A stretch of DNA of 49,467 bases from NCBI RefSeq assembly GCF_000373365.1, contig NZ_KB891229.1, positions 1 through 49,467 on the forward strand, in the 5' to 3' direction. The stretch's first letter is position 1, and every line of letters starts with the position of its first letter. Under the pieces are notes generated by a model. It worked only from the letters and a program-made list of their open reading frames with translations, was not told the origin of the DNA and did no database searches. Shown in pieces: positions 24,000 through 32,208 of the stretch. This stretch comes from Parafrankia discariae (GTDB lineage: Bacteria; Actinomycetota; Actinomycetes; Frankiales; Frankiaceae). The translations under genes and the position numbers were made by a program.

Positions 24000-24725
24000 C
24001 TAGGCAGGGTCGGTGGGCCGCCGGGTCGCCTCCGCGCGAAGGCCGGCGACGAGGGGCCGAAGAAGAGACAGGCAGTCCTCGACGGGCGCGCCGGCCTCGA
24101 GGGGGACCGTGGACCAGCTGTTCTTCCTGGCCAAGCTCAGGAGGCGGCCGAGGCCGCGTTGCTGGTAGTCGACGAACGTGGCCCGTCCCAGGGCGGGGTA
24201 GCCGGCGTGCATGCCGAGCTCGGCGAGTCGGAACTCGGCGTGGCGGCGGTCGTAGAGGGCTCCGACGTCAGCGGTGAGCAGCACCACGGCGTCCGGCATC
24301 CGCACTCGGCCGAACATTGCCGCGAGTTCGGGTTCGGTGTATCCCTGTAGCAGCAGTTTGGAGAAGAATTTGTATACCCATCCGTCGACGATGACGTCGT
24401 ACCCGGCAGTCAGCAGCGGGTCGAGAACGGTCGTGGCGTGTGCGGTGAACCATGCCGCCTGCAGGGATACCCAGAATCCGTCGGGAAGGTCAGGGGCGTC
24501 CCCGCTGTGCCAGAGCATGGTGGCCAGTTGTTTCATCAGGGTGGCGGAGTAGTCCGAGGTGGCGGAGATCTGACGGCGGCTGACGAAGACAAGCCGCCGG
24601 CGGGTGCTCTCCGGATTTTTCAGGCCGGCCACCGCGGTGGTGTAGTCCTCGGTTCCCAGCCTGGCCGCGAGGGTCGACTTGCCGACGCCGTCGGGACCTT
24701 CGAGTGCGATGAAGCTGCCGATCAT
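24000..24725 (-). CDS. thymidylate-kinase-like P-loop kinase
   Basis: A 241-residue protein from ATG 24725 (AAGGAG five bases upstream). The Walker A is FIALEGPDGVGKSTLAARLG (residues 5-24), as in dTMP kinases, but the usual DRY motif is replaced by IVDGWVYKFFSKLLLQGY. MPDAVVLLTADVGALYDRRH supplies the strand and Arg of the lid-type region. Compared with dTMP kinase (about 210 residues) it is longer and divergent, so the substrate is probably a nucleotide, nucleoside or phosphorylated pathway intermediate rather than dTMP. Part of the eight-gene operon. Confidence 0.78.
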   Translation of the reverse strand: MIGSFIALEGPDGVGKSTLAARLGTEDYTTAVAGLKNPESTRRRLVFVSRRQISATSDYSATLMKQLATMLWHSGDAPDLPDGFWVSLQAAWFTAHATTVLDPLLTAGYDVIVDGWVYKFFSKLLLQGYTEPELAAMFGRVRMPDAVVLLTADVGALYDRRHAEFRLAELGMHAGYPALGRATFVDYQQRGLGRLLSLARKNSWSTVPLEAGAPVEDCLSLLRPLVAGLRAEATRRPTDPA

Positions 24726-24781
24726 CGTGCTCCTTCCGTCGCCAGATCGGCTGCGGTCTGCGCGGTGTGGAGCCGATGGGG

Positions 24782-26941
24782 TCAGGTGCCGCACGGGTCC
24801 GCCGCGTTGATCAGCTGCCAGTCCTGTGCCTGTTCCCACCGGCGGTGTTCGCGGTGCAGCAGCGCGGAGGCGTCGGCCGGCAGCTGGGTCAGCAGGGTGT
24901 TGATCGTGTTCGCCATCGCGTCGGTGAGACGGGCGTGCTGGTGGTCCAGCGCCGTCCGCAGCGCGCGATCGAGGTGTTCGACGTCGCGGCTCGGCAGCGA
25001 CCGTGACGGCATCCGGGCGAGGAGGTCGAGCATGTCGGTGAGCAGCGCGAACGCGGCACCCTTCACGATCACTCGGGTGGTGCGGACCAGGTGGCGCTCT
25101 GTCTCGTCGAGGATTTTCTCCAGGCTCTTCAGCGTGTAGTCGAGGGCGAAATGGCGGTCGACCCACAGTTGGGCGTGATGCGAGCAGCGACCGATACGCC
25201 AGTCGGCGAACTCCGCGTCGACGCGGCCCATGGAGGGGCGGACGGCGCGGGCCAGGCCGGCGGCCTGCACTCTGCGGGTGTAGGCGGCGCCGAGGAGGCA
25301 CTCCATCGACACGAGCAGGTAGGAGATGGCGGTGTGGAGGGGCTGACCGGTGCTGTGTCGGGCGACGAACCGGTCGTCGTGGACGCCGTCAACGATGTCC
25401 TCGACGCTCAGGTGTGGCAGCGGGCGCAGAAGAAGGTCGGTGCGGGCCTGGAACGCGTGGGTGGCGCGTAGCTCGCCGAGGTCCATCAGCGGGTCGAAGG
25501 TGATGTAGATGAAGCGGGTGGGGACGCCGAGCGCCGAGAGCGTGCGGATGGCCAGCGCGTTCTGGGTGGCGGTGGTCTCCTTGTTAAACCGGACCAGAAC
25601 CGACGCGACCCCCGATTCGACACCGAACAACATGCGGCGCAGGCCATGAGCGACGAGCTGGCGCCACATGCGGGCCCGTTCGACGTGCCATGTCCGATCG
25701 TGCTCGGGGTCGACGACCTGGTTGACGCGGCAGGAGGATTCCCACTGGAAGCCGGCCGCGTGCAAGGTCGTTGCCAGGTCCAACACCCGTGGGACCGCGT
25801 CGGGCCCGGCGCCGATAACTTCCTCGTCGACGAGGTACAGCGTGCGGGAGACACCAGGGTGCCGGTCGAAGACCCGGCCCATCTCCTTGAGGATCCAGCC
25901 GAGGGCATCCGCGCTCGACCCGGCCCAGGAGCCCTTGTGGCCGCGGGGGCAGAAGGAGCAGGAGTTCGTGCAGCCCCGGGATGCCTCCAGCTGCGCGACA
26001 CCCTTGTGCTCGAACGTGGCGTCGAGCAGGTCGAGCTCGGGCAGGAAGTCTGACTGGGCGCGGTTGGTCACGGCGGCGGTCCGCCGGTGATCGCGCCCGA
26101 TGGCCAGCCCACCGCCGCGGGCCGCCCCGACGTATCCGAGTCCACGTACCTGGGACAGATCGAGGTCTTCGTGGACGTAGCTCATGATGTCGGCGAGGGT
26201 CGGCTCTCCCGCGCCTCGGGCGACGAGCAGCTGCGGATGGCGGTCCAGCAGAAGCTGTTCGTTGCGGGCGGTCAGGCTGCCGCCCGCCAGAACAAGCGGC
26301 GGTGCGGGCAGGCTCAGGAGTTCCTCGAGCAGGCTGGTCATCAGGTCGTGCTGACCGAAGGTGGCTGAGATACCGACGATGTCCGGCTGCCAGGTGTCCA
26401 CCGCGGTGAGGATGTTCTCGATCGTCACGCCCAGCTGCATGTCCATGAGGCGCACCTGACCGAGCAGGGTGGAGCGGGCGGCCCGCGCCAGGTCGGAGAT
26501 CGCCAGGGGAAAGCGGGGCAACGGGAACCACTCGGGGTGATACAAGGCGGTGAGCAGGACGCGGGGACGCAGCAGGCGGTCGACGGCCTCGCGGGTGACA
26601 TGCGCCGTGGAGAGCCACTCGCTGGTGTTCCCCACCGTGATCCGTCCTGCGGTCCATGCGGGCCAGCTCCTGCTCGCGTGCGGATGGCCGGACAGATCCG
26701 CTGCTGTCCACCAGCCACGTCCCGACGCGCGCTCGGCGAGGAGCAGGCGACGGTCCAGGGGACCCGTGAGGCTGAAAGGGCCGGGGAGCAGAGCTGTCAA
26801 CGCGGCGCTCAACGCGACCGGGTCGGTCAGGGGAATGCGGCGAAGGTCGTCGGCTGCCCGCGGGTCAACCTGGTCGCCGAGAACGTGGGACATCGCGTCG
26901 AGCAGCCTGCTGTGCGTGGTTAACGGGGCGAGAGTCGGCAT
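24782..26941 (-). CDS. cobalamin-binding radical SAM enzyme
   Basis: A 719-residue protein from ATG 26941. An N-terminal region of about 100 residues is unrecognised. A B12-binding-like Rossmann domain follows (about 125-275: VLLTALYHPEW, WQPDIVGISATFGQHDL, LVLAGGSLTARN, VARGAGEPT), though the DxHxxG histidine motif is not evident. The radical SAM core starts LEASRGCTNSCSFCPRG with cysteines 324, 328 and 331 (C-x3-C-x2-C), then YLVDEEVIG, LFGVESG and TRFIYITFDPLMD. A helical C-terminal domain of about 200 residues completes it. Such enzymes methylate unactivated carbons or rearrange rings. It is the likely signature step of the pathway. Confidence 0.85.
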   Translation of the reverse strand: MPTLAPLTTHSRLLDAMSHVLGDQVDPRAADDLRRIPLTDPVALSAALTALLPGPFSLTGPLDRRLLLAERASGRGWWTAADLSGHPHASRSWPAWTAGRITVGNTSEWLSTAHVTREAVDRLLRPRVLLTALYHPEWFPLPRFPLAISDLARAARSTLLGQVRLMDMQLGVTIENILTAVDTWQPDIVGISATFGQHDLMTSLLEELLSLPAPPLVLAGGSLTARNEQLLLDRHPQLLVARGAGEPTLADIMSYVHEDLDLSQVRGLGYVGAARGGGLAIGRDHRRTAAVTNRAQSDFLPELDLLDATFEHKGVAQLEASRGCTNSCSFCPRGHKGSWAGSSADALGWILKEMGRVFDRHPGVSRTLYLVDEEVIGAGPDAVPRVLDLATTLHAAGFQWESSCRVNQVVDPEHDRTWHVERARMWRQLVAHGLRRMLFGVESGVASVLVRFNKETTATQNALAIRTLSALGVPTRFIYITFDPLMDLGELRATHAFQARTDLLLRPLPHLSVEDIVDGVHDDRFVARHSTGQPLHTAISYLLVSMECLLGAAYTRRVQAAGLARAVRPSMGRVDAEFADWRIGRCSHHAQLWVDRHFALDYTLKSLEKILDETERHLVRTTRVIVKGAAFALLTDMLDLLARMPSRSLPSRDVEHLDRALRTALDHQHARLTDAMANTINTLLTQLPADASALLHREHRRWEQAQDWQLINAADPCGT

Positions 26942-26961
26942 GGACGTTGACACCTCCCAGG

Positions 26962-26975
26962 GCGCCAAAAGGCGC
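26962..26975 (-). promoter_or_regulatory. small hairpin in the leader before the radical SAM gene
   Basis: GCGCC and GGCGC flank AAAA in the 130-bp gap between the upstream EEP gene and the radical SAM start, just before GGGAGGTG. No cobalamin riboswitch features were recognised. It could modulate translation; weak evidence. Confidence 0.25.
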
Positions 26976-27071
26976 AATGCAACGCAAGGTGATCAAAATG
27001 CGTCGGAGGGTATTCGTGGGTGGGCGTGCGGGAATGCGCGTGCGACGCGGGCGGAACGGCCTGGCTGCGGC

Positions 27072-27941
27072 TTAGCGCAGAGGCTGAGGCGTCATGGAAG
27101 CCGGCGGCATCGGCGGCGGGGTGAGGCGGACCACGAGCGCGGCGTGATCGGAAAGGCGGGACACGCGGGGCTGGTGCAGGTAGTAGCAGTCGCCGAGCGT
27201 GTCGCGGTGCGGGCTGGTGCAGAAGATGTGGTCGAAGCGGTAGCCAGCTCCCGAGCGCCCGAACCACGAGTGGTCGACCGCCTGGGGGCGGCGGTGGCGG
27301 AAAGCGTCGGTGAAACCGCTGGCGGCGAAGGCCCGGTAGAAGTCGTACTCCCAGCGGCCGAACACGCCGTGATGGGGAACATGGCCTGGTTCGACCACGT
27401 TGAGGTCGCCGGCTACGACCACCGGCACGTGGGGGCCGAACGTGGACGGGAGGATCGGGAGGAGGTCGGCGACGGCGGCCTGGAAGGCGCGTTTGGCGAC
27501 GTTGCGCCGCTCTCGGGGGCCGCGCGAGGGCACGTAGAGTCCGACGACTGCCAGGCACCGCGGGCCGGGCAGCGTGACGGTGGCGACCGCGAGCCGGTGG
27601 GGCAGATGGTCGGTACGGAGCTCGAGGGCAGGCGCGAGGTCGCCGACGCGGGCGGCGATCAGGACGCGGTAGTCGCTGCCCGCGGCGTCGGTGAGGTGCG
27701 TGGCATAGCCGTACCCAGCGAGGGCCTTGGCCAGTTCGTCGCCAGCGGGCCCGCTGGCGACCTCGGTCACGGTGACGACGTCGGCGTCCGGACAGCTGGC
27801 CAGCCATGCGGCCTGCCGTGCGCCTCTGACCCGGCTGGCGCGCTGGACGTTCCAGGTCAGCACGCCGATGGAGCTCCCCCGCCCGTCAGGGGGCTGTCCG
27901 TCCGGGACCTGCCCGCTTCGCGTCGGGTGCGTCGCCGTCAC
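27072..27941 (-). CDS. EEP-fold endonuclease/exonuclease/phosphatase (copy 1)
   Basis: A 289-residue EEP protein. Motifs: VLTWNVQRAS (Asn), VVTVTEVAS (Glu), CLAVVGLYVPSRGPRERRN, VPVVVAGDLNVVEPGHVPHH (Asp and Asn), RFDHIF and RLSDHAAL. It shares with the other EEP copy the segments DLNVVEP/DLNVIEP, YDFYRAF/YAFYRGL and DHSWF/EHSWF, so the two are paralogues. Its ATG overlaps the stop of the aldo/keto reductase gene (ATGA). Two paralogous EEP enzymes in one operon suggest successive phosphoester cleavages or a heteromer. Confidence 0.82.
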   Translation of the reverse strand: MTATHPTRSGQVPDGQPPDGRGSSIGVLTWNVQRASRVRGARQAAWLASCPDADVVTVTEVASGPAGDELAKALAGYGYATHLTDAAGSDYRVLIAARVGDLAPALELRTDHLPHRLAVATVTLPGPRCLAVVGLYVPSRGPRERRNVAKRAFQAAVADLLPILPSTFGPHVPVVVAGDLNVVEPGHVPHHGVFGRWEYDFYRAFAASGFTDAFRHRRPQAVDHSWFGRSGAGYRFDHIFCTSPHRDTLGDCYYLHQPRVSRLSDHAALVVRLTPPPMPPASMTPQPLR

Positions 27942-29104
27942 CGGGGTGTCCCCGGGCCGGCGGCGAGTTCGTCGAGGAAGACCTGTCCGCCAGCGTCCAA
28001 GCGGGCCTGCACCTGCGCCATGATCGAGCGGGCCGCGTCGAGCGTCGATGGTTCGGGTCGGTCACCGAGGCAGGTGAGGTTCATGCCGACCTGCTCCGGG
28101 CGGGTGAAGCCGGCCAGGACAGCAGCATGTGGGGAACGCGAAAGGCAGGCCCACAGGGCGATGCGGATCAGGTCCGCAGGCTCGGGTCCGACGAGGTCCC
28201 GCACGCCGGCGAGGCCCTCGGCGATCACTGCAGTTGCCTCAGGGGCGAACCATCGTTTGCGTCCGCGGTGATCTCCGGGTCCGAACGTCCGTGGACGGTC
28301 AGGCGTGTAGCTGCCGGTCAGCAGGCCCTGGGCAAGCGGCTTGTTGACCAGAACCCCGCAGTCGTGGGCGTCAGCCAACGCAAAGATGCCCGCGGACCGG
28401 TGACCGGGGGTCAGCAGGTTGTCCCGCACGGCGAGTACCTCGGGCTGGACCACCTCGAACAGGGCACGGAACCGTGCGATCTTGTCGCCGCGCAGTTCCG
28501 ATGGGGTCTGCAGCCGATCGAGGGCGAAACGGTGCGGCCCCCGCATTCCCACGGCACGGATCAGGCCTTCGGTTTGGAAGCCGCGGATCGCCTCGACCGC
28601 GCCGTGCAGGTAGCAGTCTTCGGGGCCGAAGTCGGCGTGGTGCAGGAAGTAAATGTCCAGGTGATCGGTGCTGAGGTTGTCCAGGCTCTGCTCCAGCTGG
28701 CGGCGCATGTGCCGGGGCTCGTACCCATGCCGTGCGGTACCGGCGAAGTAGCCGACCTTCGACGTGAGTACCAGTGTGTCCCGGTGGACCTGGCCCACCA
28801 CCCGACCCAGAAGCCGTTCCGACCGCCCGTGGCCATACACATCCGCCGTGTCGAACAGATCGGCGCCGAGCTCGACGGCACGCTCCAGACCCGCCACGGC
28901 CGTTGTCTCGTCCACCTCCGACCAGCCCATCGGCATGCCGAGATTGTGATCCGGCCCGCCGATCGGCCAGCACCCCACACCCACCGCGGACACCTCGATG
29001 CCACACCGGCCCAGCCGACGCCGAGGAACTCTTCCACTCACTGTTGATGGATTTTGGTTCACCAGCCGACTGCCTCGGGTGCTCATCGGATCGTTGACAG
29101 TCAT
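27938..29104 (-). CDS. aldo/keto reductase
   Basis: A 388-residue protein from ATG 29104 with GGGGAG nine bases upstream. A (beta/alpha)8 aldo/keto reductase with the catalytic tetrad visible: Asp and Tyr in LFDTADVYGHG, Lys in LVLTSKVGY, His in IYFLHHADFG. It uses NADPH to reduce carbonyls or sugars. The C-terminal part after VNKPLAQGLLTG is typical of the family. First large gene of the operon, overlapping the next gene by four bases; divergent from the NsdA-like regulator at 29.7 kb. Confidence 0.85.
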   Translation of the reverse strand: MTVNDPMSTRGSRLVNQNPSTVSGRVPRRRLGRCGIEVSAVGVGCWPIGGPDHNLGMPMGWSEVDETTAVAGLERAVELGADLFDTADVYGHGRSERLLGRVVGQVHRDTLVLTSKVGYFAGTARHGYEPRHMRRQLEQSLDNLSTDHLDIYFLHHADFGPEDCYLHGAVEAIRGFQTEGLIRAVGMRGPHRFALDRLQTPSELRGDKIARFRALFEVVQPEVLAVRDNLLTPGHRSAGIFALADAHDCGVLVNKPLAQGLLTGSYTPDRPRTFGPGDHRGRKRWFAPEATAVIAEGLAGVRDLVGPEPADLIRIALWACLSRSPHAAVLAGFTRPEQVGMNLTCLGDRPEPSTLDAARSIMAQVQARLDAGGQVFLDELAAGPGTPR

Positions 29105-29109
29105 GAAGG

Positions 29110-29229
29110 TCATCTCCCCGTCAGCGTTCTCGAACTTATCGGGTGGAGGGATGGGCCCACAGTCTCGGGACCTCGCAGGGCTGTTCCCAGGGACGCCCCG
29201 AGGGCCAGCTCCAGGGCCTGCATGAACAC
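29110..29229 (-). CDS. possible 39-aa peptide at the head of the eight-gene operon
   Basis: GTG 29229 has GGGAG six bases upstream. The peptide begins VFMQALELALGASLGTALRG and ends in SRTLTGR, with its stop overlapping the ribosome binding site of the aldo/keto reductase gene. It could be a leader peptide, a precursor peptide or chance. There is no Cys, and six Ser/Thr in the last half. Confidence 0.25.
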   Translation of the reverse strand: MFMQALELALGASLGTALRGPETVGPSLHPISSRTLTGR

Positions 29230-29617
29230 GGAGGCTCCCGACCGAAACCCCCAGCGCCGCTCCGAGGGCCGCAGAGCGTGCTGCGTACCTACGGGAAAAG
29301 CTCTCGGCGGGCGGCGGTCAGGTGCACCACCGGCACGGTGATACACACGCCGCTGCCCACCTCGGCCTCGAGAACAGCGCACGTTCGTACCTGCTGATCG
29401 GACCCCACGCTGCGGGCCGCGTACCGCCCGGTGGCTTCCCTGCGCCTGTTGCGTCGATCGGCTCCCCGCGCCGCTGAGGGGAGACCGACCAGTTAGCACA
29501 CGTGATCACGCGGTTAGCGCAGTGTGAGAACGGGAGGGTGCGGCCCCGCAAATCGATGTTCTGAACCGACATGTCACTGCATGCACCAGTCATGACACAC
29601 TTCGCAGCGACTCGTCG

Positions 29618-29714
29618 CCAGGGTGGGAATGATCCCCACCCTGGTGAGTGCGGACTGTCCCCGCCCACCCTGTGCTGGGGGCAGAGACCTGGGTGGGGTT
29701 CCGTCCCACCCAGG
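29618..29714. promoter_or_regulatory. two GGTGGG-type hairpins upstream of the NsdA-like regulator
   Basis: Two perfect 10-bp inverted repeats: CCAGGGTGGG (29618-29627) with CCCACCCTGG (29635-29644), and CCTGGGTGGG (29688-29697) with CCCACCCAGG (29705-29714), each with a 7-bp loop and spaced 70 bp apart. The second ends 28 bases before the GTG of the regulator. Likely autoregulatory operators. The remainder of 29230-29742 holds no recognisable gene and presumably the divergent promoters. Confidence 0.6.
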
Positions 29715-29742
29715 TGCATGGGGCAGGACGGAGGAGGATTTC

Positions 29743-31134
29743 GTGCAGACCGACGACCGGCAGCCCGCGCGAAGTCGCTACCTGAGGCGAGTGCAGGAGC
29801 TCTACGACGAGCGTCAGGCCACCATCGCGGGCCTGGCCAGCGCGATGGGAACGCCATGGCGGAACGTTGACCGGTCGACGGTTCGTGCCGCGGTGCGGGG
29901 GGAAAGGGCGGGGCAGCCCGTTCCCCTACCCACACAAGAAACCGTCGAGGGCCTAGACAAGGAGCTCGACGCCCACGGTGAGTTGATCGATCTCTGGCGG
30001 CTCGCGTCGGTGGAACAGCACGCCCTCGAGATCGGTCTGCGCGTTCCCGTCATATCCGAGGCTCCGACTGGACCTACGGCCGATCGTGGGGCGACAGTGG
30101 TTGCTAGCAGCGGGGAGGTGATGGACACGAACCGGCGCAGTGCACTCCGCGGCGGCGTGATGCTCGGTTCAGCCGCGGCAGCCGCCTCCGTGTACGAGCG
30201 CATCGCCGGCGCCGACCCACGACCCGCCGCACTGGAAAAGTTCGAGGCAGAGATCCACGAGGTTGCGCAGATCTACCGCACCACCCCCCACCACGTTCTG
30301 ATTGCCCGGCTCGAGCCCAAGTGGAGACAGATCGAGGCCCTCCTTGACACGAGGGTGACCTTGGCGGTCCGCGCTCGACTCACCAACCTCGCTGGATGGG
30401 CGGCGTTCTACCTGGGCACGCTCGGCTTCGACATCGGCGCGGACGACGCGGCCCGCGAGTTTCTTGCCTTGGCCAGCAGACACGCCACCGAGAGCGGCGA
30501 TGCGCTGCTCTCCGGGTCTGCGGCTGCGATACGCAGCAGCGTCGCCTACTTCACCGGTGCCTACACTGCTGCCGCTGACATCGCCCACCGGGCGCAGGAC
30601 GGCGCACACCCGTTTGCTCTGCCCATCCTCGCCGGCTGTGAGGCCCGCGCCGCCGCGCTCGCCGGCCGACCCCACGACGCACGCCGCGCCCTCCATGTCA
30701 TGCAGGACAACGTGTGGTCCGGCGGCCTGATGCCCGGCCCGAACCCCGGAGACGAGGCGTTCGCCTGCGGCTTCGCCGCCGTGACCCTCGCCAACCTCGG
30801 AGACGGCGAAGCCGCCGAGCGGCATGCCCGCCAAGGCCTGGAGCTGGAGCTCGCCAACGGACCTGACCATGTCGTTCAGGTCAGCGGCAAGTACAACTCC
30901 CTCGCCCGCGCCTACCTGCGCAGACAGAGCCCTGATCCGGAGCAGGCAGCGGAAGCGGTACGGACGGCACTGCTCACCCTGCAGGGGCGCCCCAACCGGA
31001 CCGTGATCCAACAGGCCGGGACGATGTGGAAGGAGATGGACAGCCGGTGGTCCGAGCTCTCCGACGTCCGCGATCTCGGAGAGCTCGTGACGACATCCCG
31101 CCGTGCGCTCCCACAGGCATCGCCCACCACCTGA
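29743..31134 (+). CDS. NsdA-like/XRE-type regulator with TPR-like C-terminus
   Basis: A 463-residue protein from GTG 29743 behind GGAGGAGG. The N-terminus looks like a degenerate helix-turn-helix (RVQELYDERQATIAGLASAM, GTPWRNVDRSTVRAAVRGE). A hydrophobic Tat-like stretch follows (MDTNRRSALRGGVMLGSAAA, about 127-150), which in this family is not thought to be an export signal. The rest consists of helical TPR-like repeats (WAAFYLGTLGFDIGADDAAR, FACGFAAVTLANLGDGEAAE). It has the same architecture as the regulator at 42.6 kb. Divergent from the eight-gene operon and therefore its probable regulator. Confidence 0.7.
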   Translation: MQTDDRQPARSRYLRRVQELYDERQATIAGLASAMGTPWRNVDRSTVRAAVRGERAGQPVPLPTQETVEGLDKELDAHGELIDLWRLASVEQHALEIGLRVPVISEAPTGPTADRGATVVASSGEVMDTNRRSALRGGVMLGSAAAAASVYERIAGADPRPAALEKFEAEIHEVAQIYRTTPHHVLIARLEPKWRQIEALLDTRVTLAVRARLTNLAGWAAFYLGTLGFDIGADDAAREFLALASRHATESGDALLSGSAAAIRSSVAYFTGAYTAAADIAHRAQDGAHPFALPILAGCEARAAALAGRPHDARRALHVMQDNVWSGGLMPGPNPGDEAFACGFAAVTLANLGDGEAAERHARQGLELELANGPDHVVQVSGKYNSLARAYLRRQSPDPEQAAEAVRTALLTLQGRPNRTVIQQAGTMWKEMDSRWSELSDVRDLGELVTTSRRALPQASPTT

Positions 31135-31141
31135 ATACGTA

Positions 31142-31155
31142 CGAACATACGTTTA
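31142..31155 (+). promoter_or_regulatory. candidate LexA/SOS-type box
   Basis: CGAACATACGTTTA matches the actinobacterial SOS pattern CGAAC-RNRY-GTTYG at 13 of 14 positions. It lies eight bases after the regulator stop and 207 bp before the small gene at 31362. A single imperfect site; weak evidence. Confidence 0.3.
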
Positions 31156-31361
31156 ATCCGGAGCGCTGTTCCGTTCCGCGGGTCTGCCCGCTTCCTGCAT
31201 ATCCGTGAGCCGGCAGTGCTTTCGGCCGCCCGCCGCGTGCGTACCCCAGGTTTCCTGCGAGACCGTCAGGCGACAACCGAGAGTGTGCCCGGCACTCGTC
31301 TCTGCATTTTACCGACCGGCGCTGTGTCCCAGGCGGGTCGGGTTCGTCGACAAGGAGCAGC

Positions 31362-31592
31362 GTGAGTTACCTGTGGGTCGACCTCAACGACATCACACTC
31401 GACGAGGATGGTGCCCCCACGACCACGACCATCGCCAGGGCGGACTTCGGGTGGACCGGGCCGCCGCCGTCCGTCGGAACACGTCTCACCACCGGCGATG
31501 ATGAGGGCACCTGCTGGCCGGGTGAGGTTGTCGGCGTTGACGGGGACCTGGTGACGGTACGCCTCACCCTCGAAGGAACTCCTCGGCGGTAA
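31362..31592 (+). CDS. small conserved-type protein, unknown
   Basis: A 76-residue acidic protein starting at GTG 31362 with AAGGAG five bases upstream. It reads VSYLWVDLNDITLDEDGAPT and ends LVTVRLTLEGTPRR; the pattern is a short beta-rich fold (TGDDEGTCWPGEVVGVDGDL resembles a small SH3-like barrel). No family recognised. It is isolated: 227 bp after the regulator and 616 bp before the next gene. Confidence 0.5.
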   Translation: MSYLWVDLNDITLDEDGAPTTTTIARADFGWTGPPPSVGTRLTTGDDEGTCWPGEVVGVDGDLVTVRLTLEGTPRR

Positions 31593-32208
31593 GCCCAGCG
31601 GAACCGACCTTCATCGGCTTCGAGCCCGACGCCCGCTGGTCCGTCCGTTTAAAGATAGTCAACGTTGTTTACATACGCGGACTGTCGGTGACGATCTTGA
31701 CTGTGTCCACTTCGAACACCGGCCGCATGGCGGCTGCCTTGCGCTGCGGTCGGCATGCGCGGAGTCCTGCATGGCGCGGCGACGCCGCGCTCGCTCGTCA
31801 CCGCCGTCACTACGTCCGTTCGCTTCTCGCCCATTGGCCGTTCCCCGAAACCGGCACCCTGAACCAGGGAGCTGCTCACAGGTCGACCGGGAGCCTTCGA
31901 TCTCCGTCGCACGAGCGGGACAGCCGGCCTGGGCGTAGGGCGGCATGCGATCGAGGGCACGGCGCCGGTCGTGTATCTGTCTGATCGGTGTTCTTCGCGT
32001 ACATGGGTGACGTGGATGCTGCCCCTGCCGGGCGGGTGACGAGGAAAGTGCCACGGCAGCCGACCCCAAGGGGCTGAAGGGCTGGCCGGCCCGCGGCCCC
32101 CGCGGCGTCTGACCGTCGCCCGCTCGGCAGGGATCAGCAGATTCCACGGCCATCTGCGCTGCCGCGGCGGGCGTCTTCATCCGCCACGACTTAAGCAGGT
32201 GATCGGTC
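31593..32208. other. 616-bp stretch without a recognised gene
   Basis: Open frames occur on both strands but carry no motifs and lack credible starts. A short AT-rich patch lies at 31645-31680. No strong repeats or hairpins were found. Confidence 0.5.

Noticed and set aside
26942-27071. Cobalamin riboswitch before the B12 radical SAM gene
   Set aside because: The 130-bp gap is too short and lacks B12-box-like sequence; only a small hairpin is present.
26550-28271. Long 573-codon plus-strand open frame opposite the radical SAM and EEP genes
   Set aside because: Antisense shadow of two genes with clear motifs; low-complexity Arg/Ala/Gly composition and no domain.
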